A stretch of 60,217 bases of DNA from Akkermansia muciniphila (GTDB lineage: Bacteria > Verrucomicrobiota > Verrucomicrobiia > Opitutales > UBA953). A program made the translations under genes and the position numbers. This document shows, in pieces, positions 18,418 to 26,664 of this stretch. Position 1 is the first letter of the stretch, and each line of letters starts with the position of its first letter. Below the pieces are notes generated by a model, which was given only the letters and a program-made list of their open reading frames with translations, did not search any database and was not told the DNA's origin. The stretch spans positions 1 to 60,217 of the forward strand of contig CALQLO010000013.1 in NCBI GenBank assembly GCA_943331445.1, in the 5' to 3' direction.

Positions 18418-19082
18418 TTTTGCGTCTCCCTCTCGCCGGACGGCAGCCAGCTCTTCCATCCATTAATGTGATCACGCAGCAATCGTTCGGCGGCCACTGG
18501 TGATTCTTTCCGCAGCACGGACAGGAGTAATCGGTGAGCCACCACCGTCTCTTCACGGGTGCCACGCGTCTGCCACTGGTGCTGGCGATGGAGGCGGGAA
18601 AGCCATAGTTCGAGTTCAGAGCGGAGTGAAAGCCAGAGTTTCAACAGACGAGTATTCCCCGAAGCCCGCATGATAAGTTCATGGAATTCTAAATCGAGGC
18701 GGGTAATCTCCTCCATCGACTTCGCCCGCGCCGTGGCGGCGATGTTGGCCTCGAAGTCCGCAGGGTCCGTGCGCACATGGGATGCGGCGAGGCGGGCGGC
18801 CATCGGCTCTAGCGTGAGTCGCAATGCAAACAGTTCCTCGAAATCCGCGTTGGTCAGTTCTCGGACGAAAGCACGGCCCGTCGGACTAAAGACCACCAGC
18901 CCTTCCCTTTCCAAGGCGAACAGGGCTTCGCGCACGGGCACGCGGCTGACGCCAAGGCGAACGGCGACGGCGGACTCGGCAAGGAGATCGCCCGGGGCTA
19001 ATTCCCCGCGCAGGATCTCCTGCCGCAAGCGGGCAGTCGTGGATTCTGTACGGAGTACGGGCGGGCGAGCGGGGCGACTCAT
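18414..19082 (-). CDS. GntR-family regulator, FadR/FCD type
   Basis: 222 residues. The winged helix-turn-helix spans about 18-70 (RLRQEILRGELAPGDLL, then SRVPVREALFALEREGLV), and a helical FCD effector domain spans about 85-205 with the FELHEL-like metal-site region (DLEFHELIMRASGN). Members sense small carboxylic acids or sugars and usually repress adjacent genes. Its stop overlaps the ATG of the DUF1592 cytochrome gene, so regulator and target are translationally coupled. A perfect palindrome abuts its start codon (19083-19094), which suggests autorepression of the whole operon. The ligand cannot be inferred. Confidence 0.92.
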   Translation of the reverse strand: MSRPARPPVLRTESTTARLRQEILRGELAPGDLLAESAVAVRLGVSRVPVREALFALEREGLVVFSPTGRAFVRELTNADFEELFALRLTLEPMAARLAASHVRTDPADFEANIAATARAKSMEEITRLDLEFHELIMRASGNTRLLKLWLSLRSELELWLSRLHRQHQWQTRGTREETVVAHRLLLSVLRKESPVAAERLLRDHINGWKSWLPSGERETQK

Positions 19083-19094
19083 ACGGTATACCGT
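19083..19094. promoter_or_regulatory. Putative GntR operator, 12-bp perfect palindrome
   Basis: ACGGTATACCGT lies directly before the regulator's ATG. The core GGTATACC has the GT...AC half-site spacing common to FCD-type GntR operators. On the minus strand a weak promoter (TTTACA at 19114-19119, 16-bp spacer, TAAACG at 19092-19097) would overlap it, so binding would block transcription. The palindrome is seen; the role is inferred. Confidence 0.6.
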
Positions 19095-19183
19095 TTAGGA
19101 TTTCGCCGAACGATGTAAAGCCGGAAAGGACGGACAGAGTATTTAGGGTAGAAAATTAAGTGCTAATCTGCTGACTATTTTCC

Positions 19184-20062
19184 GTGAAGCCCAGCCCGCT
19201 CCGTCCGCTCATCATCAGCATGGCAATCATGCTCGGCCTGCTTGGAGGCACGATGATCGTCCGCCAGATGATTCAAGAAGCCCAGGAAATGGAGCAGCAG
19301 AACCGATTACGCCAGCAATCCACGGTACTACGTATGAAAGAAATGGAGGCCGAAGCCGCTGCCCTGAAAGCGAAAAACCTTCGAGAGAACGAGCTCCGCC
19401 TACGCGCCAACGAGCAACGTAAGGCCGAGGCCGCGGCCCAACAGGAAAAGACGAGCGCCGCCCGTAAGGCCGACCTGGCGACGCGCCGCCGAATCTCCGT
19501 CAAACCGGCCGTGCAAGCCTTATTCACCAAGGCCGAAAACGGCGACCCCGAAGCGCAATACCTCGCGGGAATTCTCCGCCGATCCGGCCTCGGGGCAATG
19601 GGTACTTTCAATCCTGACGGTACGCCAAACGCACTCTATCCACAGGTGCTCTACCCTGTCCTCGGCGAAAACCTGAGCCGCCCGAAACCCGCTGGCCTCC
19701 TCTTCGTCGATCTGCCCGAGCTTACGCCAGATGAAGCGGCGGCGCACCGCTGGTTCCTACGCGCCGCCCTCCAAGGCCACGGCGGCGCTCAAGTCGAATT
19801 GGCACGCGACTGCTCCTTCACGGGACCGTATTACGATCGCACCGAAGCCTTAAAGTGGTATCTGCTTTCCGAGGCCCTGTATGTCGACGCCACTGGCTTG
19901 ATTCACAGCAACCGTTACATGGATGACACGGGTGCGATGCACATGGCCAAAACACCGGCGGGCGGGCGTCATTATATTCCAGGAGGTCTGGCGAACGCGC
20001 CGGAGATGGCCGAGGCTACGCAACGCGCGGCGGCGTTTAAGCCCAAGAAGGAATCACCCTAG
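19184..20062 (+). CDS. Membrane-anchored coiled-coil protein with Sel1-like repeats
   Basis: 292 residues from a GTG at 19184; the ATG at 19220 is an alternative. A single N-terminal membrane segment (LIISMAIMLGLLGGTMIV) is followed by a long charged coiled coil (about 30-95, rich in Glu, Arg, Ala). A Sel1/TPR-like region follows, with GDPEAQYLAGILRR near 120-135 and AAAHRWFLRAALQGHGGAQVELARD near 190-215. Sel1 repeats bind partner proteins. Topology suggests most of the protein is periplasmic or cytoplasmic behind one anchor; this is unresolved. It is divergent from the GntR gene with a 101-bp gap. A second Sel1 protein lies at 21110. Confidence 0.8.
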   Translation: MKPSPLRPLIISMAIMLGLLGGTMIVRQMIQEAQEMEQQNRLRQQSTVLRMKEMEAEAAALKAKNLRENELRLRANEQRKAEAAAQQEKTSAARKADLATRRRISVKPAVQALFTKAENGDPEAQYLAGILRRSGLGAMGTFNPDGTPNALYPQVLYPVLGENLSRPKPAGLLFVDLPELTPDEAAAHRWFLRAALQGHGGAQVELARDCSFTGPYYDRTEALKWYLLSEALYVDATGLIHSNRYMDDTGAMHMAKTPAGGRHYIPGGLANAPEMAEATQRAAAFKPKKESP

Positions 20063-20120
20063 ATAAACACCCTAGCAGTCATTCTTTGCCAGTGGGACGG
20101 ACGTGCTGAATATCAATCAT

Positions 20121-20354
20121 ATGTCCCTCCGACTGATACCATCGCAACTGCTTAACAGCGACACGACCAAACCTTACGCACGCCTGCTCAATGTTCGCCT
20201 GCAATCTGGCCAGTGCTACCTGCTCAGTTCTGAGCTCTGGAATCTTTTACCGTCCGATGACCCCGTCGTCTCCGTGGTCAATGCCAACAACCGGCCGATC
20301 TTCGCACCCGTCGAGCGCATCGAGCCCCCGGTGGGATCGCTGAGTCGGAGTTAA
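20121..20354 (+). CDS. Small hypothetical protein
   Basis: 77 residues from the ATG at 20121 (MSLRLIPSQLLN); a GTG at 20103 would add six residues. The sequence contains YARLLNVRLQSGQCYLLSSELWNLLP and a Pro-rich end, and could form a small beta-rich domain. No family recognised. It follows the Sel1-like gene by 58 nt on the same strand and may be cotranscribed with it. A weak hairpin with a T-run follows. The fit into the gap and normal composition make it plausible but unproven. Confidence 0.5.
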   Translation: MSLRLIPSQLLNSDTTKPYARLLNVRLQSGQCYLLSSELWNLLPSDDPVVSVVNANNRPIFAPVERIEPPVGSLSRS

Positions 20355-20361
20355 ACTCGCG

Positions 20362-20382
20362 CAGCCGCAGGCTGATCATTTT
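20362..20382 (+). terminator. Weak terminator-like hairpin
   Basis: Stem CAGCC/GGCTG (5 bp, loop GCA) at 20362-20374, followed by ATCATTTT. It lies between the converging small gene and the acyltransferase, overlapping the end of the latter. Confidence 0.35.
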
Positions 20383-20975
20383 CCTGCCAAAGCCACGACC
20401 TTCACCTTCAAGGCGTTGGTCTCCGCCTTGACCTCACCCATTGGGACATACGGTGTACCGATCAAAATGGTGACCCCGGTGCGGTAAAACGGCCACAGTA
20501 AGAATAGCAGGATGTTCTGCACAGTAATGGAGAACTTACTGATCCATCGCCCAGGGTAAGTACCGTATCGAAAATAAACGGGCACCACGGGTACGGCTGC
20601 TTGCTGTGCGATCCGGATAGCTCCGGTCTTAAAAGGTAATTCATTTTCGCTCCGGGCTTCCACGAGTCCCGTCGGGCAAATTGCCACCGGCTCACCTCGG
20701 CGCAACAGCGTCACGGCGTCATCAATCGAGACTTGAACGAAGCCTTTTCGCGTGGCCCAGCGTTTGAGGAAGGGGAAAGTAAAAACCTCCGGATGCACGA
20801 GGAGGCGGGCCGACGGACAAATCAAAGTGAACAACCAGACATCCCGGTAGCTGGCATGATTCGCGCAGAGCAGTGCCGCACCCTTCGGCACTTCGCCCAC
20901 CACCTTAACCTTGCCCACCGCCAACCAAGTCAAGAAACGGGCGGGCTGAGGAATCAGGACAACCGGAGCAGTCAT
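20376..20975 (-). CDS. PlsC-like 1-acylglycerol-3-phosphate acyltransferase family protein
   Basis: 199 residues. The catalytic H-x4-D motif is NHASYRD (H40, D45), and the second block that normally reads FPEGTRS is ICPTGLVEARS here. A hydrophobic segment near 150-165 (LLFLLWPF) suits membrane association on the cytoplasmic face. Members transfer acyl chains to lysophosphatidic acid or other lysolipids. The altered FPEG block (CPTG) suggests a divergent substrate. It stands alone on the minus strand between two plus-strand genes. Confidence 0.82.
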   Translation of the reverse strand: MTAPVVLIPQPARFLTWLAVGKVKVVGEVPKGAALLCANHASYRDVWLFTLICPSARLLVHPEVFTFPFLKRWATRKGFVQVSIDDAVTLLRRGEPVAICPTGLVEARSENELPFKTGAIRIAQQAAVPVVPVYFRYGTYPGRWISKFSITVQNILLFLLWPFYRTGVTILIGTPYVPMGEVKAETNALKVKVVALAGK

Positions 20976-21109
20976 GGCATCTACCCTGCCCTTTGCATCT
21001 GGACACGCAACCCTGCGTGTCAGCTCACCGCTGCGGCCTGATTGGCCTGCATGCAGTACCTGAAACTCCTCCCTCGCTCCCGGGGTTCCATGAGTGACCC
21101 TCCCAGAAC

Positions 21110-21712
21110 ATGAAGCTACTCATTTGGACTACCCTTCTTTGCTTATCGGCTGCGCTCTCCGCCCAACAGACCCCGGCCACGGAGCGCACCTTCCAGCAAT
21201 ATAAAGCCGAGGCTGAGAAAGGTGACCTAGCGGCCATTCATAAACTCGGCTGGTGCTACGAACGCGGCTTCGGCACGAACCGTAATCTTCCTGAATCTAT
21301 CCGTTGGTATCGACGGGCGGCGGAAGAAGGCCACGCCGCTTCGCAGGAGGCCCTCGGTGAAGCCTACCTCCACGGCGAGGGCGTGCCCGTCGAGCACCTT
21401 GAGGCTGTCAAATGGCTGACTAAAGCCGCCCTCCAAGGACGCGGGAACGCACAGTTCGAACTCGCGGAGTATTACGCCGGCGGCCTGCAATACGTGAACT
21501 CAAAATACATCGAGGCCTACGCCTGGGCTCACCTATTTGCCAAGACCGAGCCCAAGGCCGCCAAAGCGCCACGCCATGAAGCCTTTGTGAAGTCGATCGA
21601 CAATCAGCTCGTCGACAAACTCATGCTCGCCGATGCGAAGAAGCGCCTAGCCGAACTTGAGAAAGAATTGGCCGCCAACCTCGCCCCGAAGACCAAGGCC
21701 GCCAAGAAGTAA
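21110..21712 (+). CDS. Secreted Sel1-repeat protein
   Basis: 200 residues with a Sec signal MKLLIWTTLLCLSAALSA. At least two clear Sel1 repeats follow: GDLAAIHKLGWCYERGFGTNR with its ESIRWYRRAAEEGH continuation, and ASQEALGEAYLHGEGVPVE with EAVKWLTKAALQGR. A third, degenerate repeat is AQFELAEYYAGGLQYVN. The C-terminus is a Lys-rich charged helix ending KTKAAKK. It probably mediates protein contacts in the periplasm. It follows the PlsC-like gene, which is read in the opposite direction, by 134 nt. It shares its type, though not close sequence, with the protein at 19184. Confidence 0.85.
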   Translation: MKLLIWTTLLCLSAALSAQQTPATERTFQQYKAEAEKGDLAAIHKLGWCYERGFGTNRNLPESIRWYRRAAEEGHAASQEALGEAYLHGEGVPVEHLEAVKWLTKAALQGRGNAQFELAEYYAGGLQYVNSKYIEAYAWAHLFAKTEPKAAKAPRHEAFVKSIDNQLVDKLMLADAKKRLAELEKELAANLAPKTKAAKK

Positions 21713-21767
21713 GCCAAATTACGCCATCCGCCAACGAGCCTTACTTTTTCATTTTAACCTGGACGAC

Positions 21768-22763
21768 TTAGCGGCGCATACTCGGCTCATTCACCAGAAC
21801 TTTGGATTTCTCCGTCCGCCCAGTCGCCAAAGCCATTGCCTTGGAAATTCGCCCCATGAGTTCGTAGCGTCGGGCATACAAAGCCCGCTTATTCGGCTTA
21901 ATCTCGCTCCGCTCCTTTCGCCGGGGCGAAAGGGGAAGTTCATACCATCCGGCCTCAATGGGCGTGCCTCCGGATTCAATCCAAAGCTGATCGTAACTGA
22001 AACTTATCCGATTCCAGCGCGTCTTGATGAGGTGTTTCACATGACTCATGTGCGCGGCGTCTCCCACGCCCAGGATGCGCACGACGCCGCGCGAAGCCAG
22101 ATACCACTGCAGGGCCATCACGGCGAGGGCCTTGGGTCGCAAGCCATGCATCGCTTTGGTGGAAGATTTAATCGTGGCCGGAGAAGCCCCGTCGCCACCC
22201 TGCACCCCACCCACATAGGCAACTAATCCTGCGGCCGTCTCTTCGTACGAAAATGCGATCGAGGCGAGCTCGCCGCCATGACGCTCGCAGACGATGGAAA
22301 GGGAGAGTTCGCCCTCCCGCTTAAATCTCTGCTGGTGATTAATTTCAATGACGACGTCGCCCTCGTCCTCACCCAGCGCCTCCATTGCGAGCACCAAGTT
22401 CGCCCGGCGGACGAAGACATCACGCTCGAGCCCCGCCTCATTGCGGATTCGGCCGTAGGTTTCTTTCAGCACTTTAAGGCGCCGCGAGGCCGTCCAATCC
22501 TTATGGATGTAACCGCGCAACGGCTTATACCAGACCAACCGGTCGGCATCACGAAAGGCTTCGTTACCGGGACTATTCAAAAAACGCACCCACGCACTAA
22601 AAGTCGTGTGTTCGGCGAAGGCGTAAATTGATCTCCAGAAGCTGGTACGGTTCCGGTAGTAGGAAGACCTTTCTGTCGCCATGAGCCGCTTGGTCGTCTG
22701 CCAACAGAAACCGAAACAAGCCAGGCGCCCAGTAGGACCCATTCCTTCACTTATTTGTGACAT
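21768..22763 (-). CDS. DUF535 (VirK/YbjX family) protein
   Basis: About 331 residues from the ATG at 22763 (MSQISEGMG). The frame continues to an ATG at 22802 and a TTG at 22817, but that part is AT-rich and looks like promoter. The core matches DUF535: the block GLRPKALAVMALQWYLASRGVVRILGV (split here as GLRPKALAVMALQWYLA and SRGVVRILGV), then HMSHVKHL, RISFSYDQLWIESGG, and a basic YARRYELM near the end. Family members include VirK of Shigella and YbjX; the biochemical role is not known. The stretch 22764-22925 upstream holds no gene and is AT-rich. Confidence 0.8.
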   Translation of the reverse strand: MSQISEGMGPTGRLACFGFCWQTTKRLMATERSSYYRNRTSFWRSIYAFAEHTTFSAWVRFLNSPGNEAFRDADRLVWYKPLRGYIHKDWTASRRLKVLKETYGRIRNEAGLERDVFVRRANLVLAMEALGEDEGDVVIEINHQQRFKREGELSLSIVCERHGGELASIAFSYEETAAGLVAYVGGVQGGDGASPATIKSSTKAMHGLRPKALAVMALQWYLASRGVVRILGVGDAAHMSHVKHLIKTRWNRISFSYDQLWIESGGTPIEAGWYELPLSPRRKERSEIKPNKRALYARRYELMGRISKAMALATGRTEKSKVLVNEPSMRR

Positions 22764-22925
22764 CCTCGAAATAAACCACCCTGTTTGGCATAAATAAAAC
22801 ATAAAGTGTCGTTTCAACGATAGTTTTTACGTTGTCCATGTACAAATAACCCCAAAAAAAGCCAAATTACCCTAGATTACTTCGCCCAAGAGCAGATTGG
22901 CTAATCCGTGAGACAAGTAGATCCA

Positions 22926-23277
22926 GGAAAGGAAGGGATTGATTCCGCTGCGCTTCAGGCCTCCGGCCCGATGCCTGCGGCATCGCCTGCTCGGCCTTGC
23001 GGCCTTCGCCGAACCCGCGGGTTCTCATCCCTCGGGCGGGCTTCTTTCCAGCTCCTTAACTTAACCGGAAAGGTAAGTCTTTGGGTGGGAATTAAATTGG
23101 CGGAGAGGAAGGGATTGATTCCGCTGCGCTTCAGGCCTCCGGCCCGATGCCTGCGGCATCGCCTGCTCGGCCTTGCGGCCTTCGCCGAACCCGCGGGTCC
23201 TCATCCCTCGGGCGGGCTTCTTTCCAGCTCCTTAACTTAACCGGAAAGGTAAGTCTTTGGGTGGGAATTAAATTGGC
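22926..23277 (-). repeat. Two tandem 176-bp repeats carrying copies of the tRNA-Ser 3' end
   Basis: Unit 1 is 22926-23101 and unit 2 is 23102-23277, at an exact offset of 176. Counted from 22931, the two copies differ at one base (23023 t, 23199 c). The 3' terminal 19 nt of tRNA-Ser, including CCA (23274-23292), recurs exactly at 23098-23116, and a 15-nt degenerate form is at 22926-22940. On the tRNA strand each unit can form GGCC-GCAA-GGCC, CGATGCC-GCA-GGCATCG and GGCC-GGA-GGCC hairpins. The single change falls in the GAACC/GGTTC stem and keeps pairing as G-U. Since 176 is not a multiple of three, the copies are not in one reading frame. The layout resembles the rtT repeats after E. coli tyrT. 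Confidence 0.9.
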
Positions 23278-23361
23278 GGAGAGGAAGGGATTCGAACCCC
23301 CGGTACCTTGCGGTACGCCTGATTTCAAGTCAGGTGCAATCGACCACTCTGCCACCTCTCC
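23274..23361 (-). tRNA. tRNA-Ser (anticodon UGA)
   Basis: Class II tRNA. Acceptor GGAGAGG (5' end 23361) pairs with CCTCTCC, discriminator G, encoded CCA at 23274-23276. Anticodon stem CCTGA/TCAGG closes the loop CTTGAAA, giving anticodon TGA. The long variable arm GTACCGCAAGGTAC and a T-arm with GGGTTCGAATCCC are present. Its 3' 19 nt is repeated downstream in the 176-bp units. Confidence 0.96.
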
Positions 23362-23471
23362 GTAAAGAGGAGTCAAATCAGCCTAGGGTCTTCCCTCAAG
23401 CCCTTTCGGAGTCTTACCCTTGGGCTTTCTCCTGCTTTCCCATCGGCCGAGAAAATGTTCATGCCTGCCCG

Positions 23472-24617
23472 ATGAGCACCAGCGAGCGCGTCGAGGAAAT
23501 CGACGGTCCATACGGCCCCTTCGCCATCGGCGAGCGCGCCATCCAAAGGCTATGGGCTTCCGGCGAAGTCCGCGGCCCAATGGCCGCGGCGTCCGGCGCC
23601 AAAATTGAGATCCTCAACCAGGGTGACTGGAATCGCGGAGCTGGCCCGGACTTCCTCGGCGCGGAGATCCTTGTCGACGGACGGCGGGTGCGCGGCGACA
23701 TCGAGATTCACCTGCGATGTGCCGACTGGCATGCACACGGCCACGAAAGTGATCCGAATTTCACCAACGTCATCCTTCATGCCGTCCTCCTCCCCGGCAC
23801 CAAGGACGTCACCACCGCCTCCGGCCATCGACCTGAAACCATCGTACTACTCCCGCACCTCCCACGCGATTTGGAGGATCTCGCCGAAGAGGACGCTCTA
23901 CTCGAGCTGCGCGGCCGGGCCGGCGAAGTGGCCCGCCGCGTGCTCGCCGCGGAAAGCCATCTCGCACTCGGACTCAAACGTCGGGCGCTCGAGCGTTTCC
24001 GTGCGAAGACCAAGCACGCCCGCAACCGTATCCGCGAAGTGGGATGGGATGCCGCTTGCCACGAACTATTCGTGGAATCCCTCGGCCTAGGCGGGAATCG
24101 CGCACCGATGTCCGAACTCGCGCGCACCCATTCTCCAGAGCAGATGCTGGTGCTCGGGCTCGATACGCTTTACATGGAAAAGTGCGGTCGCTGGAGGCTG
24201 CGCGGATTACGCCCCGCCGGACATCCCTATCGTCGCCTCGCCCAATACATGGAACTCAATCGACGACGCCCAGACTGGCGGCGCCACCTGCGGGCCTGGG
24301 CGCTCACCTTAAAGACGAATCCTCTACCCTCCTGCCGTCGCCGATTGATTGACGAAACTTTTTGCTGCATCCTGCCCGATGGGCGAGCGGACACCCTCTG
24401 CATCAATGCGCTCTTCCCCTTACTCCAAGAAACTAAGATCACCCTCGACCGCACGTGGCTCGAATGGCCCCCTGGAAATCATCCCGATGATATTCAGGAA
24501 GCGCGCGCCCTCCTCGGCCTCCAGGGCTCGGCTCGAAACTGGGAAGTCCAAGGCATTCTGGACGTCCTCCGGCGCAGCCAAGCCAACGCTACCCCGGGAA
24601 ATAGCGTCATATCCTAA
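23472..24617 (+). CDS. DUF2851 family protein
   Basis: 381 residues from the ATG at 23472 (MSTSERVEE); the frame is open further upstream into tRNA-Ser and that part is rejected. The conserved DUF2851 block is clear: IEILNQGDWNRGAGPDFLGAEI, then GDIEIHLRCADWHAHGHESDPNF and NVILHAVL. Later GLGGNR and YMEKCGRWRLRGLRPAGHP also match the family. DUF2851 proteins are found in Bacteroidota, Verrucomicrobiota and others and have no known function; the GDIEIHL core with its many acidic and His residues could bind metal. It starts 110 nt from tRNA-Ser, divergently, with leader GCCTGCCCG and no Shine-Dalgarno sequence. Confidence 0.88.
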   Translation: MSTSERVEEIDGPYGPFAIGERAIQRLWASGEVRGPMAAASGAKIEILNQGDWNRGAGPDFLGAEILVDGRRVRGDIEIHLRCADWHAHGHESDPNFTNVILHAVLLPGTKDVTTASGHRPETIVLLPHLPRDLEDLAEEDALLELRGRAGEVARRVLAAESHLALGLKRRALERFRAKTKHARNRIREVGWDAACHELFVESLGLGGNRAPMSELARTHSPEQMLVLGLDTLYMEKCGRWRLRGLRPAGHPYRRLAQYMELNRRRPDWRRHLRAWALTLKTNPLPSCRRRLIDETFCCILPDGRADTLCINALFPLLQETKITLDRTWLEWPPGNHPDDIQEARALLGLQGSARNWEVQGILDVLRRSQANATPGNSVIS

Positions 24618-24687
24618 GGAATTGCCCCCAGTAATTATGCACCCCGCCTCCGTTGACAGGCCCGGTGGGCTGTCTCATAATTCTGAT

Positions 24688-25329
24688 ATGACCCCGCTCC
24701 CCGCTTCCACGTTAGCAATTTTCCTGCTGGCGATGTCCCTCCCCGTGGCCGGCTCCGCTGCTTCCACGGTCGCTTCCCCCGCCGATCACCTGCTAGGCAG
24801 CACCGTCAAGACCCCCTCGCCCCAACCGCCGACTGGTGGCGATAACGGTGTCGTCGATGATTGGGACGAACAAGAAGACACCCTACTCGACCGGGCCATC
24901 AAACTCCTCGAAGTCGCGGAAGTCGCGCCAACCGTGAAGGACCTGAACGAAGCCATCAAGGACCTCAGTGTCGCCGAAGACATGGAAGAACAGGAAATCC
25001 ATCCGCGCGAAGTGAAGGAACCCAAAGGCCCCCGCGGCCCCGCTGGCCCCCGCAAGCCCACCTCCTCCCGCCCGCGCAAGGTCAAAGAAGACCACGACGA
25101 AATCATCAAGCAGGAGAAGAACGCCATCCAACTCGTCCAGGAGGCCGTCGTTGCCCTCAAGTCGAACAACCGTGCCAAGGTCACCGAGAATGTTGAAGCT
25201 GCTTTACTCGCCATCAAGAAGGCGGACCAACTGAACGAAGACGAAGATCCGAACGAAACTACGGAAGCCGTCAAGGCCGCCCGCACCGCCGCTGGCGCCA
25301 CAGCCCCGGCAAAGCCTCGCAAGAAGTAA
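24688..25329 (+). CDS. Secreted, highly charged hypothetical protein
   Basis: 213 residues from the ATG at 24688, chosen because it opens a signal peptide (LPASTLAIFLLAMSLPVAGSAAS). The mature part is very charged: an acidic helix region, a short collagen-like GPRGPAGPRKP patch near 113-123, then basic SRPRKVKEDHDE and two helical segments, ending in an Ala/Lys tail. No family recognised. It lies 70 nt after the DUF2851 gene on the same strand and ends before a strong bidirectional terminator. It could be a periplasmic structural or nucleic-acid-interacting protein; that is only a composition-based guess. Confidence 0.75.
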   Translation: MTPLPASTLAIFLLAMSLPVAGSAASTVASPADHLLGSTVKTPSPQPPTGGDNGVVDDWDEQEDTLLDRAIKLLEVAEVAPTVKDLNEAIKDLSVAEDMEEQEIHPREVKEPKGPRGPAGPRKPTSSRPRKVKEDHDEIIKQEKNAIQLVQEAVVALKSNNRAKVTENVEAALLAIKKADQLNEDEDPNETTEAVKAARTAAGATAPAKPRKK

Positions 25330-25346
25330 GCGGCACAAGCTACTCA

Positions 25347-25376
25347 ACAAAAAGGCCCCTCTCCGGGGCCTTTTTC
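25347..25376. terminator. Bidirectional terminator between converging genes
   Basis: Stem GGCCCC/GGGGCC (25354-25370) with a T-run on the right and an A-run on the left, so it can serve the plus-strand secreted protein and the minus-strand sufS/dcw transcript. Confidence 0.88.
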
Positions 25377-25396
25377 TTTGGCAGGGTTAGCCGCAC

Positions 25397-26617
25397 TCAG
25401 GCCATCATTTTCCGCGCCTTCTCAAGCGAGTCGGCCAGGCGGTCCACTTCCTCAAGCGTATTGTAAAACGCAAATGAGGCACGGGCGGTACCACTGAGCC
25501 CGTAATGCTTCATCAGCGGCATACAGCAATGGTGTCCGGTGCGGATGGCGATGCCGTCCGCATCGAGTAACGTCCCGATGTCATGCGGATGGCCGCCAAC
25601 GATATTGAAAGAGATCACGGCGACTTTCTCGGTCGCCTCGCCCACGATGGTCAGGCCTTTGATGGCCTTGAGTCGCTCCGTCGCGGCGGCGAGGAGCCTC
25701 TGCTCATGCGCGTGTGCGGCCGTCTGGATGGGCATGACGTATTCCAGCGCGACGCCGAGGGCGATGGCCCCAGAGATATCCGGCGTACCGGCTTCGAATC
25801 GCTCGGGCGCCTCACGGAAAGTGGTGCCGGCAAAGTCGACCTTCCGGATCATGTCGCCGCCGAATTGGTAAGGCGGCATGGCGTCGAGTAGTTCCGGACG
25901 ACCCCAAAGCACGCCGATGCCGGTCGGGCCGAAGGTCTTATGTCCGGAGAAAGCGTAGAAGTCACAACCGAGCGCCGGAACGTCGACCTTAAAGTGCGCG
26001 GCGGCTTGGCACCCGTCGATGAGCACCACGGCACCGGCAGCCTTGGCGAGGCGAGTCATCTCGGCGGCGGGATTGACCGTACCGAGGGCATTGGAGACGT
26101 GGGCGAAGGCGACGAGCTTGGTGCGGGCAGATAGCAGTCCTTTAAAGGCCACGAGATCCACTTCGCCGCGCGGTGTAACGGGCGCGACGATAACCTTGGC
26201 CCCCGTCCGCTCGGCAATGACCTGCCATGGGACGATGTTCGCGTGGTGCTCGAGATGCGTGAGCAGAATCTCATCGCCGGCCTTAAGATTGGCGCGACCC
26301 CAGCATTCGGCGACGAGGTTAATACCCTCGGTGGCACCGCGCACAAAGATGCAACCGCGGGCTTCCTTGAGCCCGAGAAATTTTGCCACCGAGGCACGGG
26401 CAGCCTCGTACGCCGTGGTGGCTTCCTCGCTCAGCAGATGGACGCCACGGTGGACGTTGGCATTCTGCTCGGAGTAATAGCGTTCCAGGGCCTTAATCAC
26501 CACCGACGGCTTCTGGGAAGTAGCGGCGTTATCAAGGTAGGTCAGCGGACGACCACGCACGGAGCGTCCCAGGATCGGGAAGTCCTGTCGGATGCCAGTG
26601 ATGTCGAACGCGGACAT
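25397..26617 (-). CDS. sufS: Cysteine desulfurase, SufS type
   Basis: 406 residues. PLP enzyme that takes sulfur from cysteine for iron-sulfur cluster assembly. The PLP lysine is in FSGHKTFGPTGIGVLWG, the persulfide-forming cysteine in RTGHHCCMPLM, and the typical N-terminus YLDNAATSQKP is present. Class II spacing and length fit SufS or CsdA rather than IscS. No other suf gene is in the window. It lies 47 nt after ftsZ on the same strand with no terminator between, so it probably sits at the tail of the dcw transcript, an unusual partner for division genes. Confidence 0.95.
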   Translation of the reverse strand: MSAFDITGIRQDFPILGRSVRGRPLTYLDNAATSQKPSVVIKALERYYSEQNANVHRGVHLLSEEATTAYEAARASVAKFLGLKEARGCIFVRGATEGINLVAECWGRANLKAGDEILLTHLEHHANIVPWQVIAERTGAKVIVAPVTPRGEVDLVAFKGLLSARTKLVAFAHVSNALGTVNPAAEMTRLAKAAGAVVLIDGCQAAAHFKVDVPALGCDFYAFSGHKTFGPTGIGVLWGRPELLDAMPPYQFGGDMIRKVDFAGTTFREAPERFEAGTPDISGAIALGVALEYVMPIQTAAHAHEQRLLAAATERLKAIKGLTIVGEATEKVAVISFNIVGGHPHDIGTLLDADGIAIRTGHHCCMPLMKHYGLSGTARASFAFYNTLEEVDRLADSLEKARKMMA

Positions 26618-26664
26618 GAGGCCGAACTTAAGTGGACTGCGCTGGGGCGCAACCGGGAAGCGAA

